NCBI GenBank assembly: GCA_003219415.1
Contig: QHOS01000026.1
Span: 20,371 to 84,370, forward strand
Length of the DNA: 64,000 bases
Reading direction: 5' to 3'
Source of the DNA: Verrucomicrobiota bacterium
GTDB lineage: Bacteria; Verrucomicrobiota; Verrucomicrobiia; Chthoniobacterales; UBA10450
Shown: positions 16,328 through 25,859 of the stretch, one piece after another
Layout: every line of letters begins with the position of its first letter
Position numbering within the stretch: the stretch's first letter is position 1
The notes under the pieces: generated by a model
Databases searched by the model: none
Told to the model about the DNA's origin: nothing
The model's input: only the letters and a program-made list of their open reading frames with translations
Made by a program: the position numbers and the translations under genes

Positions 16328-17341
16328 ATGGATCTGACCCGGCTAGAGCAGATCCTCGACCGCGCATCTTCCAGGCGGATCACGGTAATCGGCGATCTGA
16401 TGCTCGATGAATTTGTCTGGGGAAAGGTCGGCCGCATCTCGCCCGAGGCGCCGGTCCCGGTCGTGGAGGTGACCGGTGAATCATTTTACCCGGGAGGCGC
16501 AGCCAACGTCGCCCGCAACCTGCGCGAATTTGTGGACTGCGTTGCGATCATCGGTTTGCTGGGCAAAGACCGCAGCGGCCAGCATCTTCGCGAGTTATTG
16601 TCCGAACAAAAGATCGACACCTCTAATACAGTTGAAGAGGCAACCTTTCATACCATCGTTAAAACCCGCATCATTGCGCGCCAACAACAAGTTGTCCGTG
16701 TCGATCGCGAAAAGTTTGTCGGAACGTCGGCGGCCCAAATTGAAGGGGTCGTTGCCGCCGTGCGAAAAAATATTTCCGACATCGATGCAATTATTTTCGA
16801 AGACTATGGCAAGGGTTTCTTATCGACCGAACTGGTGTCGCAAATCGCAGACGCTGCGCGTTCAAGCCGCAAGATCGTCGCTGCGGATCCCAATCCCCGT
16901 AATTTGGTCGAGTGGCGGGGCCTGACAGTCATCAAGCCGAACCGCACTGAAGCTTTTCTCGCGGCAGGTATTCTCAGCTGCGATCCGGATATTGTTCCGT
17001 CCCAGGATACGGATCTGAAGCGCGCTGGCAAAACGTTGCTGAAAAAATGGGAAGCAGAAAATGTCCTCATCACTCTCGGCGAACAAGGCATGATGCTTTT
17101 CCAAAAGAAAAAAGCACCCCACTATATCCCAACCAAAGCAAGAGAGGTTTTCGACGTATCGGGCGCAGGTGATACGGCCATCGCTCTCTTTACTCTCGGC
17201 CTTGCCTGCGGAGCGACTCCGACCGAAGCGGCGGAAATTGCCAACTACGCGAGCGCAGTGGTCGTAAGCAAGCTTGGAACAGCGACTGTGACGCGAGATG
17301 AATTGATCGCCAGTTTCCGAGGAGATTCCGAAGGTGGTTAA
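16328..17341 (+). CDS. rfaE1: D-glycero-beta-D-manno-heptose-7-phosphate kinase (RfaE domain I / HldE kinase)
   Basis: This PfkB-family kinase phosphorylates heptose 7-phosphate in the ADP-heptose pathway for LPS core. The motifs are GDLMLDEFVWG, ISPEAPVPVVEV, GGAANVARNL (substrate side) and SGAGDTAIAL with the catalytic Asp near the end. The length (337 aa) equals the kinase domain alone, so the nucleotidyltransferase domain of HldE must be encoded elsewhere. It starts a tight operon: its end overlaps the GTG of gmhB by 8 bp. Confidence 0.93.
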   Translation: MDLTRLEQILDRASSRRITVIGDLMLDEFVWGKVGRISPEAPVPVVEVTGESFYPGGAANVARNLREFVDCVAIIGLLGKDRSGQHLRELLSEQKIDTSNTVEEATFHTIVKTRIIARQQQVVRVDREKFVGTSAAQIEGVVAAVRKNISDIDAIIFEDYGKGFLSTELVSQIADAARSSRKIVAADPNPRNLVEWRGLTVIKPNRTEAFLAAGILSCDPDIVPSQDTDLKRAGKTLLKKWEAENVLITLGEQGMMLFQKKKAPHYIPTKAREVFDVSGAGDTAIALFTLGLACGATPTEAAEIANYASAVVVSKLGTATVTRDELIASFRGDSEGG

Positions 17342-17894
17342 TGAATTGTCAGCCGCCGTTTTCATCGATCGCGACGGCACGATCATCGAGGACGCGGATT
17401 ATTGTTCCCACCCAAAACAGGTGAAGATTTTTCCCGGCGTTCCCCAAGCATTACGACGCTTAAAATCAAAGGGATTCAAAGTCATTGTTATTACGAACCA
17501 AAGCGGCATCGGTCGCGGCTTTTTCACCGTGGACGAATATCGCTCCGTTGAATCGGAAGTTTCGCGGCAACTGGGCCACGGCTTGATCGATGCAACTTAT
17601 TTTTGCCCCGACGTACCGGGTCAACATTCCAGTCACCGCAAGCCATCGCCCGGCATGATTTTGCAAGCCGCGCGAGAACATCAAATCGATCTGGCGCGTT
17701 CGTTTCTTATTGGTGACAAGGAGATCGACGTCGAGTGCGGTCGCAACGCCGGTGTGCGCACAATCCGGGTTCAAACTGGACTTGACTGCGACATCAGTGG
17801 CAGCACGGCGGACTGGACCGCAAAAGATTTCCCCGCCGCAGCGCAGCTCATTTTAGACGAACAGTCACGACCATCGATGTCTCAGCATGAGTAA
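17334..17894 (+). CDS. gmhB: D-glycero-D-manno-heptose 1,7-bisphosphate 7-phosphatase (GmhB family)
   Basis: A HAD phosphatase that removes the 7-phosphate of heptose bisphosphate. The HAD motifs are FIDRDGTII (nucleophile Asp), ITNQSGIGRG, KPSPGM and GDKEIDVECG. Length (186 aa) matches GmhB. The zinc loop that GmhB usually carries (Cys-X-His ... Cys-X-Cys) appears reduced here to CPDVPGQHSSHRKP, so it may not bind zinc. GTG start at 17334 overlaps rfaE1, and its last 8 bases overlap the kdsB start. Confidence 0.88.
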   Translation: MVNELSAAVFIDRDGTIIEDADYCSHPKQVKIFPGVPQALRRLKSKGFKVIVITNQSGIGRGFFTVDEYRSVESEVSRQLGHGLIDATYFCPDVPGQHSSHRKPSPGMILQAAREHQIDLARSFLIGDKEIDVECGRNAGVRTIRVQTGLDCDISGSTADWTAKDFPAAAQLILDEQSRPSMSQHE

Positions 17895-18636
17895 AACGGT
17901 CGGAATTATTCCCGCCCGGTGGAATTCTACACGATTTCCAGGTAAACCACTGCATCTCATTGCTGGAAAGCCGCTTTTGAAACATGTGTGGGAACGCTGC
18001 CTCCGGGCTAACGGGTTGGATTTAGTCGTCATTGCCACAGACGATATGCGGATCGCTTCCGCGGCGTTTGAGTGGGGTGCAGAGGTCGCGCTGACTTCGC
18101 CGAAGCACTGCACCGGCACTAATCGAGTCGCCGAAGTGGCGAGGAAAACAAAGCAGTTCGCGTACGTCATTAATATCCAAGGCGACGAACCGCTGATCGA
18201 CCCTCGCTTAATCAATAAGCTTGTCGAAAAATTGCGTTCCAATCGCAAAGTAGAAATCGTGACGGCTGCGCATCCATTCAAGGATCCGGCGGACGCTTTT
18301 TCTGCCCACCAGGTGAAAGTCGTTCTCGATCTTCGTGGCAACGCTCTTTATTTCTCTCGTGCGGCGATCCCGGCTCCACAAAAAGACGGGCGCTCGTTGT
18401 TTCTTCGTCACCAGGGCGTTTATGGATTCCGGCGCGGGACGCTGCTTCAATTTGTGAGATGGAAACCAAGTCCTCTGGAGCGCGCTGAATCGCTCGAGCA
18501 ATTGCGCGCACTGGAAAATGGTGTAACGGTTCATGTGCTCGTTACTGCTACAGGATCGCCCGGTATCGACACGCCAGAAGACGCAACGGCGCTGGAGCAA
18601 GCGCTTGCCCGCGCAAATCGGAGAATGAGCTCGTGA
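17887..18636 (+). CDS. kdsB: 3-deoxy-manno-octulosonate cytidylyltransferase (KdsB)
   Basis: KdsB activates Kdo as CMP-Kdo using CTP. The family signatures are [15 protein letters not shown] near the N-terminus, [12 protein letters not shown] and a C-terminal [11 protein letters not shown]. Length 249 aa is standard. It overlaps gmhB and overlaps pyrG by four bases (GTGA), making a single translated block of sugar activation and CTP supply. Confidence 0.95.
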   Translation: MSKTVGIIPARWNSTRFPGKPLHLIAGKPLLKHVWERCLRANGLDLVVIATDDMRIASAAFEWGAEVALTSPKHCTGTNRVAEVARKTKQFAYVINIQGDEPLIDPRLINKLVEKLRSNRKVEIVTAAHPFKDPADAFSAHQVKVVLDLRGNALYFSRAAIPAPQKDGRSLFLRHQGVYGFRRGTLLQFVRWKPSPLERAESLEQLRALENGVTVHVLVTATGSPGIDTPEDATALEQALARANRRMSS

Positions 18637-20303
18637 AATACATTTTCATCACTGGTGGCGTGATTAGTTCCCTGGGGAAGGGATTGACGGCGGCTTCACT
18701 CGGAACACTCCTCGAAGCGCGTGGTCTACGCGTTGTTCTCCAAAAATTTGATCCTTATCTGAACGTAGATCCCGGCACGATGAATCCTTTCCAGCACGGC
18801 GAGGTCTATGTGCTGGACGACGGCGCAGAAACCGATCTCGATCTCGGCCACTATGAACGCTTCACCAATTGCGTTCTCACGCGGCACAACAATCTCACCA
18901 GCGGCCAGGTGTACGAGTCGGTGATTTTGAAGGAACGCCGCGGCGACTATCTCGGTAAAACCGTGCAGGTGATTCCGCACGTCACCGATGTCATTAAAGG
19001 ACGCATCCGTGAAATTTCAGACGAAAGCAAATACGACGTCGTGATCACGGAAATCGGGGGCACAACGGGCGACATCGAAGGGCTGCCGTTTTTGGAAGCA
19101 ATTCGCCAATTCATTCTCGAAGTCGGGGCGCAGAATGTGCTCAACATGCACGTCACGCTGGTTCCCTACATTAAGGCCGCTCACGAACTGAAGACGAAAC
19201 CGACCCAGCAAAGCGTTGCCAAGCTGCGCGAGATCGGCTTGCAACCGCAGGTGTTGATTTGCCGGACTGAACGGATGCTCGACCTCGATCTGCGGCAAAA
19301 ACTCTCAATGTTCTGCAGCGTTGCGGAGAAAGCGGTAATCGAAGAGCGCGATGTTGCGCACACGATTTACGAAGTGCCATTGACCCTTCACGCGGAAGGG
19401 CTGGACCAATTGGTGTGCGATCTTTTGGGGCTGAAAACGCGGCAGCCCGAGCTCGCGGAATGGAAAAATTTCGTGAAGCGCGTCATTAGCCCCGCGAAAC
19501 GAGTCACAATCGCTGTTATCGGCAAATACTTTGATGTTCGGGACGCCTACAAGAGTATTTACGAATCCCTCACGCACGCGGCTGCGAGTGAAGATTGCGG
19601 AATCGATCTTGAACTTATTGATGCGGAATCGCTGCCAGAGGGCGTTAACGGCCCGTTAAAAGACGTGTCCGGTATCTTAATTCCGGGCGGTTTTGGCCTT
19701 CGCGGCGTTGAAGGAAAAATCAAGGCAGCGCGTTTCGCGCGCGAACACAAGATTCCATATCTAGGCCTTTGCCTCGGGATGCAGGTGGCAACGATTGAGT
19801 TTGCGCGAAATGCATGCGGCATCAAAGACGCCAACAGCACCGAGTTTGACAAGAACACAAAAGAACCGGTGATCTCGTTGCTCGAAGAACAGCGAGGGGT
19901 AAAGAACATGGGTGCCAGCATGCGCCTGGGCACATGGCCGACGAAAATTGCAAAAGGCACACTCGCGGAAAAAATTTACGGCAGCGCCGAAGTGATGGAG
20001 CGTCACCGCCACCGATACGAGTTCAACATGAAATACCGGGACCAGATGAATGAAAAAGGCTTCGTCATTTCTGGAACATCACCGGACGAGACGCTGGCCG
20101 AGATGGTCGAGCTTCGTGATCATCCCTATTTCGTTGGTTGCCAATATCACCCCGAATTCCAAAGCAAGCCGAACAAACCGCATCCGCTTTTCAAAGGATT
20201 CATTCAGGCCTGTCTCAATTATCAGAATCGTGCGACGCGCGCTCCAAGCGATCGAGAATCGCCGCCCCGAGTCCCTGAGCAGGAACTCGTTCTGCAACGA
20301 TAA
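18633..20303 (+). CDS. pyrG: CTP synthase (PyrG)
   Basis: PyrG converts UTP to CTP with glutamine. The N-terminal synthetase domain shows [20 protein letters not shown] and [13 protein letters not shown], and the C-terminal class I glutaminase has the nucleophile in GLCLGMQ plus a HPE near YHPEFQSKP. Length 556 aa is normal with a slightly longer, repeat-free C-terminus. The GTG start at 18633 overlaps kdsB, so CTP production is coupled to the CTP-consuming KdsB step. The last 89 bp overlap the 3' end of the opposite-strand threonylcarbamoyladenylate synthase gene. Confidence 0.97.
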   Translation: MKYIFITGGVISSLGKGLTAASLGTLLEARGLRVVLQKFDPYLNVDPGTMNPFQHGEVYVLDDGAETDLDLGHYERFTNCVLTRHNNLTSGQVYESVILKERRGDYLGKTVQVIPHVTDVIKGRIREISDESKYDVVITEIGGTTGDIEGLPFLEAIRQFILEVGAQNVLNMHVTLVPYIKAAHELKTKPTQQSVAKLREIGLQPQVLICRTERMLDLDLRQKLSMFCSVAEKAVIEERDVAHTIYEVPLTLHAEGLDQLVCDLLGLKTRQPELAEWKNFVKRVISPAKRVTIAVIGKYFDVRDAYKSIYESLTHAAASEDCGIDLELIDAESLPEGVNGPLKDVSGILIPGGFGLRGVEGKIKAARFAREHKIPYLGLCLGMQVATIEFARNACGIKDANSTEFDKNTKEPVISLLEEQRGVKNMGASMRLGTWPTKIAKGTLAEKIYGSAEVMERHRHRYEFNMKYRDQMNEKGFVISGTSPDETLAEMVELRDHPYFVGCQYHPEFQSKPNKPHPLFKGFIQACLNYQNRATRAPSDRESPPRVPEQELVLQR

Positions 20304-21249
20304 GGTCGAGATCCAGATCGTCGAGCTCGCGTAAGGAGCGAAACAAATTCGCAGCGGCCTCGCTCAAGTCTTGGTGCTCGCTTAGAATTCGAACGGCTGC
20401 GAACCTTTCTGCTGGAATGAACCCATTCCACGTCAGCAACCCCACACGACGGTTTTTCACGAGCGCGAAGGATTCCGCGTTGTCTATCAAGCGAAGCGGA
20501 GTTTTCGGCGCGTAGTGCGATGGTAACTGGCCGGGTGCAGAAACGGTCTTCGGCGCGCTAACGATGTCGATTGCGCCAAACTCAGCGAGCTGTTCGACCG
20601 TGATTGGGCCGCGGCGGAGGATGTCGATCTTATTTCCGCGCACGGCTACGATCGTCGATTCGATGCCGTGCGTGGTCGGACCGGCGTCAACGATTAGCGG
20701 GATGCGTCCGCTCAGTTCAGCAAAAACGTGCCGAGCGGTCGTGGGACTAATTCGACCGAACCGATTTGCGCTTGGCGCGGCGACCGGTTTCCCAAATGCG
20801 GAAATGATTTCAGCAAAAACCGGATGTGAACTCATTCGCACAGCAACTGTATCGAGCCCGGCGGTGACGATTTCTGGAACGATCGGTTGTCGAGCAAAGA
20901 TGAGCGTGAGCGGTCCGGGCCAGAATTGGGCGATCAGTTTTTTGATCTGCGCGCGGGAGCGATCATCGACCGTGGCCACGCGCTCCAGCCATTGTTCGTC
21001 AGGCAGATGAACAATCAGTGGATTGAAACGGGGGCGCTCTTTTGCTTCGAAAATTTTTGCGACTGCAATAGGATTCAGCGCATCAGCTGCGAGCCCGTAC
21101 ACGGTTTCTGTTGGGAGTGCGACAACCTCGCCTTTGTGCAGCAGTTCAACCGCCGCAGTTGTGGCCCGGGCTTCCAGCAGGCTGGGATCGGCAGGGTGCC
21201 GATGCCACGAGCGGCGAGCCGATGTCGCCGCCAAAATCTCAGTCCTCAC
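20215..21249 (-). CDS. L-threonylcarbamoyladenylate synthase (Sua5/YwlC type)
   Basis: This enzyme makes threonylcarbamoyl-AMP for the t6A37 modification of ANN-decoding tRNAs. The YrdC-like domain carries [29 protein letters not shown] and [14 protein letters not shown]-terminal Sua5 domain (about 230-344) identifies the longer Sua5/YwlC form rather than TsaC. Start at ATG 21249 overlaps the purE stop by four bases. Its C-terminal 30 codons are antisense to pyrG. Confidence 0.94.
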   Translation of the reverse strand: MRTEILAATSARRSWHRHPADPSLLEARATTAAVELLHKGEVVALPTETVYGLAADALNPIAVAKIFEAKERPRFNPLIVHLPDEQWLERVATVDDRSRAQIKKLIAQFWPGPLTLIFARQPIVPEIVTAGLDTVAVRMSSHPVFAEIISAFGKPVAAPSANRFGRISPTTARHVFAELSGRIPLIVDAGPTTHGIESTIVAVRGNKIDILRRGPITVEQLAEFGAIDIVSAPKTVSAPGQLPSHYAPKTPLRLIDNAESFALVKNRRVGLLTWNGFIPAERFAAVRILSEHQDLSEAAANLFRSLRELDDLDLDLIVAERVPAQGLGAAILDRLERASHDSDN

Positions 21250-21737
21250 TTTTCCAATTTCGCGGCGAGCACGCTTTCGCTTTGTTTCTTGCGAAACGCT
21301 TCCAATTTTTTCCGAATCGCTTCGTCAGAAGTGGCCAGAATGGCGGCGGCAAGCAGCGCAGCGTTTTTGGCTCCGGCTTCGCCGATAGCCAGCGTCCCTA
21401 CGGGGATACCGCCGGGCATTTGCGCGGTTGAAAGAAGCGAATCGAGTCCCTGCAACTTCGATTGAATTGGCACTCCCAAAACCGGGAGCCAGGTATGAGC
21501 CGCAATCACTCCAGCCAAATGTGCCGCGCCGCCTGCGCCAGCGATGACGACGCGCAGCCCGCGCGCGGCTCCATTCCGCGCGAATTCAGCGGTCGCGTCC
21601 GGTGTTCGATGCGCGGAGAGAACGCGCGCCTCGTTAGGCACGCCGAGTTCGTCGAGCATCTCGACGGCACGACGCATCGTGTCCCAATCCGATTTGCTGC
21701 CCATGATCACAGCAACTAACGGTTTCAACTCAGGCAT
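21246..21737 (-). CDS. purE: N5-carboxyaminoimidazole ribonucleotide mutase (PurE)
   Basis: PurE catalyses a step of purine synthesis that moves the carboxylate of N5-CAIR to form CAIR. The motifs are [21 protein letters not shown] (catalytic His) and [18 protein letters not shown] choose ATG 21737 ([17 protein letters not shown]), the usual distance ahead of the conserved block; a longer frame reaches 21782. About 163 aa. purK is not adjacent. It is translationally coupled to the Sua5-type gene. Confidence 0.94.
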   Translation of the reverse strand: MPELKPLVAVIMGSKSDWDTMRRAVEMLDELGVPNEARVLSAHRTPDATAEFARNGAARGLRVVIAGAGGAAHLAGVIAAHTWLPVLGVPIQSKLQGLDSLLSTAQMPGGIPVGTLAIGEAGAKNAALLAAAILATSDEAIRKKLEAFRKKQSESVLAAKLEK

Positions 21738-21862
21738 ATGCGAATTGTAGGGCGTTTGATTCGTTTGCGCCAGCAAACTCACCCTTCGGCTTCCCGTCTA
21801 TATCGCGCGGCTCCCGCCAGCTCCATTCTGCGAAACGCCAAGCGGCATTAGCGTCCAGCCAA

Positions 21863-21888
21863 TATCCCATCGGCAAGATGCCGATGCA
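21863..21888. repeat. Hairpin repeat CATCGGCA/TGCCGATG
   Basis: A perfect 8-bp stem with a 3-base loop (21868-21886). A near-identical copy in the opposite orientation, including the flanking GGGAT, lies at 30294-30317. It sits ahead of aroK in the divergent purE-aroK gap. Confidence 0.7.
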
Positions 21889-21912
21889 GCGTGTTAATGC
21901 GATATTGCGCCT

Positions 21913-22476
21913 ATGAATCGCCATGGCCGGTCGATCGTTCTCGTCGGCATGATGGGCGCTGGAAAATCATCCGTGGGCGTCTGTTTACGACGGCGAACCA
22001 GGCTCAAGCTGTTTGATACCGACGAAATCGTCACGTCAAAATTCGGAATGCCCATTTCAGAAATTTTTTCGAGTCACGGTGAGAACAAATTCCGTGAAGC
22101 CGAAGCGGAGGCCCTCCAGGCGCTCGCAACCGCCGAGCCAGTAGTTATCGTGACCGGCGGCGGGATTGTATTGCGCGAAGAGAATATTCATCTTTTGAAA
22201 CGGCTTGGCGTAGTGGCGTGGCTGGAGGCGGACGAAGAAACGCTTTTTAAACGGGCTTCACAAGCTGGCAGTCGACCGTTGCTGCAATGTAAAAATCCGA
22301 AAAAAGCGTTCACCAAAATGTTACGAGCCCGCCTGCCGCTTTATGCAAAGATTGCTGATATCCGCGTCGATACATCGGTGCTTACAGATGAAGAAGTCGC
22401 GGTAGCAATTTTGAGTAAGTTTAGCAGGTACTATCGCAAGTCAGTGCCTGCAACGACGCTGCTAGCAACCGCGTGA
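21913..22476 (+). CDS. aroK: Shikimate kinase (AroK)
   Basis: AroK phosphorylates shikimate in the chorismate pathway. It shows Walker A GMMGAGKSS (12-20), the shikimate-binding FDTDEI, the FREAEAEAL pattern with the essential Arg, and GGGIVL, followed by the lid segment SRPLL. Length is 187 aa. The C-terminal tail overlaps the start of queG by four bases. No other aro gene is adjacent. Confidence 0.93.
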   Translation: MNRHGRSIVLVGMMGAGKSSVGVCLRRRTRLKLFDTDEIVTSKFGMPISEIFSSHGENKFREAEAEALQALATAEPVVIVTGGGIVLREENIHLLKRLGVVAWLEADEETLFKRASQAGSRPLLQCKNPKKAFTKMLRARLPLYAKIADIRVDTSVLTDEEVAVAILSKFSRYYRKSVPATTLLATA

Positions 22477-23603
22477 TGACCGAAACAACCGCGCAGATGA
22501 CTGATCGCGAAATCTCTCGAACAGAATTGAAGCAGCAACTGGTCTCATTTGCGCGCGAGATTGGTTTTGACTCCTGCCGCATCGCACCCTGCGGTTCCGC
22601 ACCACATGCAGAGGCATTTCGAAATTGGCTGGCTGAAGGCGAACACGGTGAAATGGGTTACATGGAGCGCGGGGAAGAAAAACGCGGTGATCCTCAGAAA
22701 GTTTTACCGGACGCGCGCTCAATCGTTGTATTTGCGCTGAACTATTTCCATGGAAACCCGCAAGCAGGCGACAGGCCTGCCGCCACAGGCAGAATCGCGC
22801 GCTACGCCTGGGGCGATGACTATCATGATCTGATCGAGACCAAGCTTGACAAGATCGACGAGTTTCTTCGCGAGTTCGGTGGCCACCAGAAATGTTATGT
22901 CGATACCGGGCCAGTTTTGGAACGCGATCATGCGGCGCAGGCCGGCATTGGCTGGCATGGCAAAAGCACGATGCTCATCGACGAACGACTCGGGACCTGG
23001 TTTTTTCTCGCAGAAGTTTTGACGACTCTTGAACTGCCGCCGGACGAGCCTGTGCCAGCTCGGTGCGGAACGTGCGACCGCTGTATCAAAGCCTGTCCCA
23101 CCGGCGCAATCACGGCCCCTCACCGTCTGGATGCGCGCCGCTGCATTTCTTATCTGACAATCGAACTTAAAGGTTCCATCCCGCTCGAGCTTCGACCGCT
23201 TGTCGGAAACAGAATTTTTGGTTGCGACGATTGTCTTGATGCCTGCCCGTGGAATCGTTTTGCCCAGGTATCGCGCGAAACCGCGTTCTCTGCCCGTCCG
23301 GCAACAGTGGGCATGCCGTTGCGCGATTATCTCAGCTTGAGCGATGATGAGTTTCGCGTGCTTTTTAGAAATTCGCCGATTAAGCGGATCAAACGGCGCG
23401 GTTTGTTGCGGAATGTCTGTGTCGCATTGGGCAATGTTGGAGATTCGTCGGATTTGCCCGCACTTGAGCGCGCCACAGCCGACTCCGAACGGTTAATCGC
23501 CGAGCACGCTAAATGGGCGATTCACCAAATTCGGTCTCGACAAGGCATCAGTCCGACGCACCCAGGGGAAAAGACCAAGCTCATTCAGGGAGTAATTAAT
23601 TGA
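22473..23603 (+). CDS. queG: Epoxyqueuosine reductase (QueG)
   Basis: QueG reduces epoxyqueuosine to queuosine in tRNA with cobalamin and two 4Fe-4S clusters. The DUF1730 N-terminus (LGFDSCRIAP-like; YMERGEEKR) is followed by the ferredoxin part CGTCDRCIKACPTGA and CDDCLDACPWN. Length 376 aa is normal, ending in a HEAT-like segment. Start may be ATG 22473 or 22476; the aroK overlap favours the former. A 30-bp segment (22764-22793) of the interspersed-repeat type is read in frame as the linker NPQAGDRPAATG before RIARYAWG. Confidence 0.94.
   Translation: MMTETTAQMTDREISRTELKQQLVSFAREIGFDSCRIAPCGSAPHAEAFRNWLAEGEHGEMGYMERGEEKRGDPQKVLPDARSIVVFALNYFHGNPQAGDRPAATGRIARYAWGDDYHDLIETKLDKIDEFLREFGGHQKCYVDTGPVLERDHAAQAGIGWHGKSTMLIDERLGTWFFLAEVLTTLELPPDEPVPARCGTCDRCIKACPTGAITAPHRLDARRCISYLTIELKGSIPLELRPLVGNRIFGCDDCLDACPWNRFAQVSRETAFSARPATVGMPLRDYLSLSDDEFRVLFRNSPIKRIKRRGLLRNVCVALGNVGDSSDLPALERATADSERLIAEHAKWAIHQIRSRQGISPTHPGEKTKLIQGVIN
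22764..22793. repeat. Interspersed-repeat-like segment inside queG
   Basis: GCAGGC GACAG GCCTGC gives a 6-bp arm pair (22764-22769 and 22775-22780), followed by CGCCACAGGCAG. The arms match the unit at 2631-2657. It lies within the queG frame in a loop where the family usually varies, so it seems tolerated. Confidence 0.55.
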
Positions 23604-23640
23604 ATCCAAGGCCGTTCCCCCGACGCATCGTAGAATTGTT

Positions 23641-25077
23641 ATGAACGGGATTTCGTTTGCAAGAGTCAAACAAGCGACTAATTCTGACGCCTTCACCCCG
23701 AGAACCGCTCCTCCGATGCACCAAGCCGTAAGCACACCTGTACCTTCGCCTTTGACGGCGAAGCAGCGCCGCACCAGGCGCAAAAAGCAAATCATTTACG
23801 GATCGATCGCCCTGCTCACGCTTTGGATCGTCGCGTCGATCATCTGGAACAAGCGCGAGAAGCCTATTCCGGTCACAACGGAGACCGCCATTCGTAAAAC
23901 GATCGTGCAAACCGTTTCGGCGACGGGAAAAATACAGCCTGAGGTTGAAGTCAAAATTTCACCCGAAGTCGCTGGCGAAATTATTGAATTGCCCGTCGAG
24001 GACGGGATGCGGGTCAAGAAAGGCGACCTACTGGTGAAAATTAAGCCTGACTCTTATAAGGCGCTTCTCGAACAACAGGAAGCGGCGATCAGCGCAGCGA
24101 AAGCCACCAATCTCCAGCAAAAAGCGACGATGCTGAAGAGTGAGCACGATTTCAAACGAGCGGAAGATTTGTTCAACAAAAAGCTCATCTCGGAGCAGGA
24201 ATATAATGCGGCCCAAGCAGCAGATGATGTGGCAAAAAATACCTACGAAAGTTCGCTCCACGAAATCGAGCGCGCCCAGGCCGGCTCGAGTCAGGCACGC
24301 GATCAATTGTCCAAGACGACGATTTACTCGCCCATTGATGGCACGATCACAATTCTCAACAGCAAATTGGGCGAACGTCTTGTAGCCACGGGGCAATTCG
24401 CCGGCACGGAAGTAATGCGCGTCGCCGACCTCGGTCACATGGAGGCGCGCGTCGATGTGAACGAGAACGACGTTGTGAATGTGAAGTTGGGCGACAAGGC
24501 TGAGGTAAAAATCGACGCTTATGGCGATCGGAAATTCAACGGCACGGTTTATCAAATTGGTAACACGGGAAAGACAACCGGCGCCGGCACACAGGAAGAG
24601 GTCACTAACTTTGAGGTGAAAATCCGGATCGAAGACCACGATGTGGAGCTAAAGCCTGCGCTGAGCTGTACCGCCGACATTCACACGAATGAGGTAAAGG
24701 ACGTCGTAGCCGTGCCGATGCAGGCCGTGACGATTCGCACCGGCGAGAGCAATTTGAGTCCAGAAGAAATTGAAAAGAAAAGGCAGAAGGTGACGCAACG
24801 CGACAAAGGCGACAACAACGCGGAGTTCGTCAACGAGCGTGCGGAGAAAGCGGCGCAGAAAGAAGAGCGCGAAAAGCTGGTCAAGGTCGTCTTCCTGAAA
24901 AAAGGCAACAAGGCGCAGATTGCGAAAGTGACGACTGGCATCTCCGACGACACTTACACCGAGATCAAGAGCGGCATTCAGGCCGGCGATGAAGTGATCT
25001 CGGGAAGTTACAGCGCGATCAGCCGGAAGTTGAAGGAGGGCGCGAAGGTAGCCCTCGATAAAGAAGGAATGAAGTAA
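23641..25077 (+). CDS. MacA/HlyD-type efflux periplasmic adaptor
   Basis: A membrane-fusion protein that links an inner-membrane ABC exporter to an outer-membrane channel. It has one N-terminal membrane helix (IIYGSIALLTLWIVASIIW, about 50-68), a lipoyl-type half motif (EVAGEIIELPVEDGMRVKKGDLL), a coiled-coil hairpin (about 145-225) and a beta-barrel. A highly charged insertion (about 375-425; EEIEKKRQK, NERAEKAAQKEEREK) interrupts the C-terminal membrane-proximal part and is unusual. First ATG at 23641; ATG 23716 (MHQAVSTP) is an alternative. Heads a four-gene operon with the ABC genes. Confidence 0.88.
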   Translation: MNGISFARVKQATNSDAFTPRTAPPMHQAVSTPVPSPLTAKQRRTRRKKQIIYGSIALLTLWIVASIIWNKREKPIPVTTETAIRKTIVQTVSATGKIQPEVEVKISPEVAGEIIELPVEDGMRVKKGDLLVKIKPDSYKALLEQQEAAISAAKATNLQQKATMLKSEHDFKRAEDLFNKKLISEQEYNAAQAADDVAKNTYESSLHEIERAQAGSSQARDQLSKTTIYSPIDGTITILNSKLGERLVATGQFAGTEVMRVADLGHMEARVDVNENDVVNVKLGDKAEVKIDAYGDRKFNGTVYQIGNTGKTTGAGTQEEVTNFEVKIRIEDHDVELKPALSCTADIHTNEVKDVVAVPMQAVTIRTGESNLSPEEIEKKRQKVTQRDKGDNNAEFVNERAEKAAQKEEREKLVKVVFLKKGNKAQIAKVTTGISDDTYTEIKSGIQAGDEVISGSYSAISRKLKEGAKVALDKEGMK

Positions 25078-25098
25078 TCTCGACGAGCGACTGTCGAC

Positions 25099-25851
25099 GT
25101 GGCGATGGAGACTCGAAATTCAATCAGGCCCCCCGGTCCGGTCGTGATCGACATCGAAAACATCACCAAGGAATACGTCATGGGCGAGGAAGTCGTTCGG
25201 GCGCTTCGCGGTGTGAGTTTGCAGATTCGCCGCAACGAATACCTCGCGATCATGGGCCCAAGCGGCAGCGGCAAATCGACGCTCATGAATATGCTCGGTT
25301 GTCTCGATACCCCGAGCGCGGGCCGCTATGAGTTCAACGGCAAAAACGTTGCCGAAATGGATGACGACGAGCTCGCGGCCGTTCGCAATCGCGAGATCGG
25401 GTTCGTGTTCCAAACGTTCAACCTTCTGCCAAGATCGACTTCACTGCGCAATGTCGAGCTGCCGCTCATTTATGCAGGCATCAATCCCGACCGGCGTGTA
25501 GAACGCGCCGCCCAGGTGCTGGCAGATGTTGGCCTCGGCGATCGCATTCATCACAAACCCAATGAACTTTCCGGTGGGCAACGTCAACGCGTCGCGATCG
25601 CGCGCGCGCTCGTCAATGGACCGTCGATTATTCTGGCCGACGAGCCGACGGGGAATCTTGATTCCAAGACCGGTGAAGAAATCATGGAGCTGTTTGAGAA
25701 TTTATATCAGCACGGCAACACAATTATCCTCGTGACACACGAACGAGACATCGCGGCGCACGCGCGTCGTACTGTGCATTTGCGCGATGGACTCATCGAG
25801 ATGGATCACGTCGGATTTATTGCAGAGCTCGACATGCCGCTTGCGAGATAA
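25099..25851 (+). CDS. MacB/LolD-type ABC transporter ATP-binding protein
   Basis: ATPase of a mechanotransmission-type (type VII) ABC transporter. Walker [11 protein letters not shown]-loop QTFNLLPR, signature [15 protein letters not shown] and Walker [17 protein letters not shown] are all intact. The family marker [11 protein letters not shown] is present. Length 250 aa. It lies 21 bp after the adaptor gene and 8 bp before the first permease gene. The cargo (antibiotic, lipoprotein or peptide) cannot be inferred. Confidence 0.93.
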   Translation: MAMETRNSIRPPGPVVIDIENITKEYVMGEEVVRALRGVSLQIRRNEYLAIMGPSGSGKSTLMNMLGCLDTPSAGRYEFNGKNVAEMDDDELAAVRNREIGFVFQTFNLLPRSTSLRNVELPLIYAGINPDRRVERAAQVLADVGLGDRIHHKPNELSGGQRQRVAIARALVNGPSIILADEPTGNLDSKTGEEIMELFENLYQHGNTIILVTHERDIAAHARRTVHLRDGLIEMDHVGFIAELDMPLAR

Positions 25852-25859
25852 TTTCCGAC

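Noticed and set aside
21730-21924. Minus-strand ORF between purE and aroK
   Set aside because: It is formed by the hairpin repeat at 21863-21888 and has no ribosome-binding site or recognised sequence.
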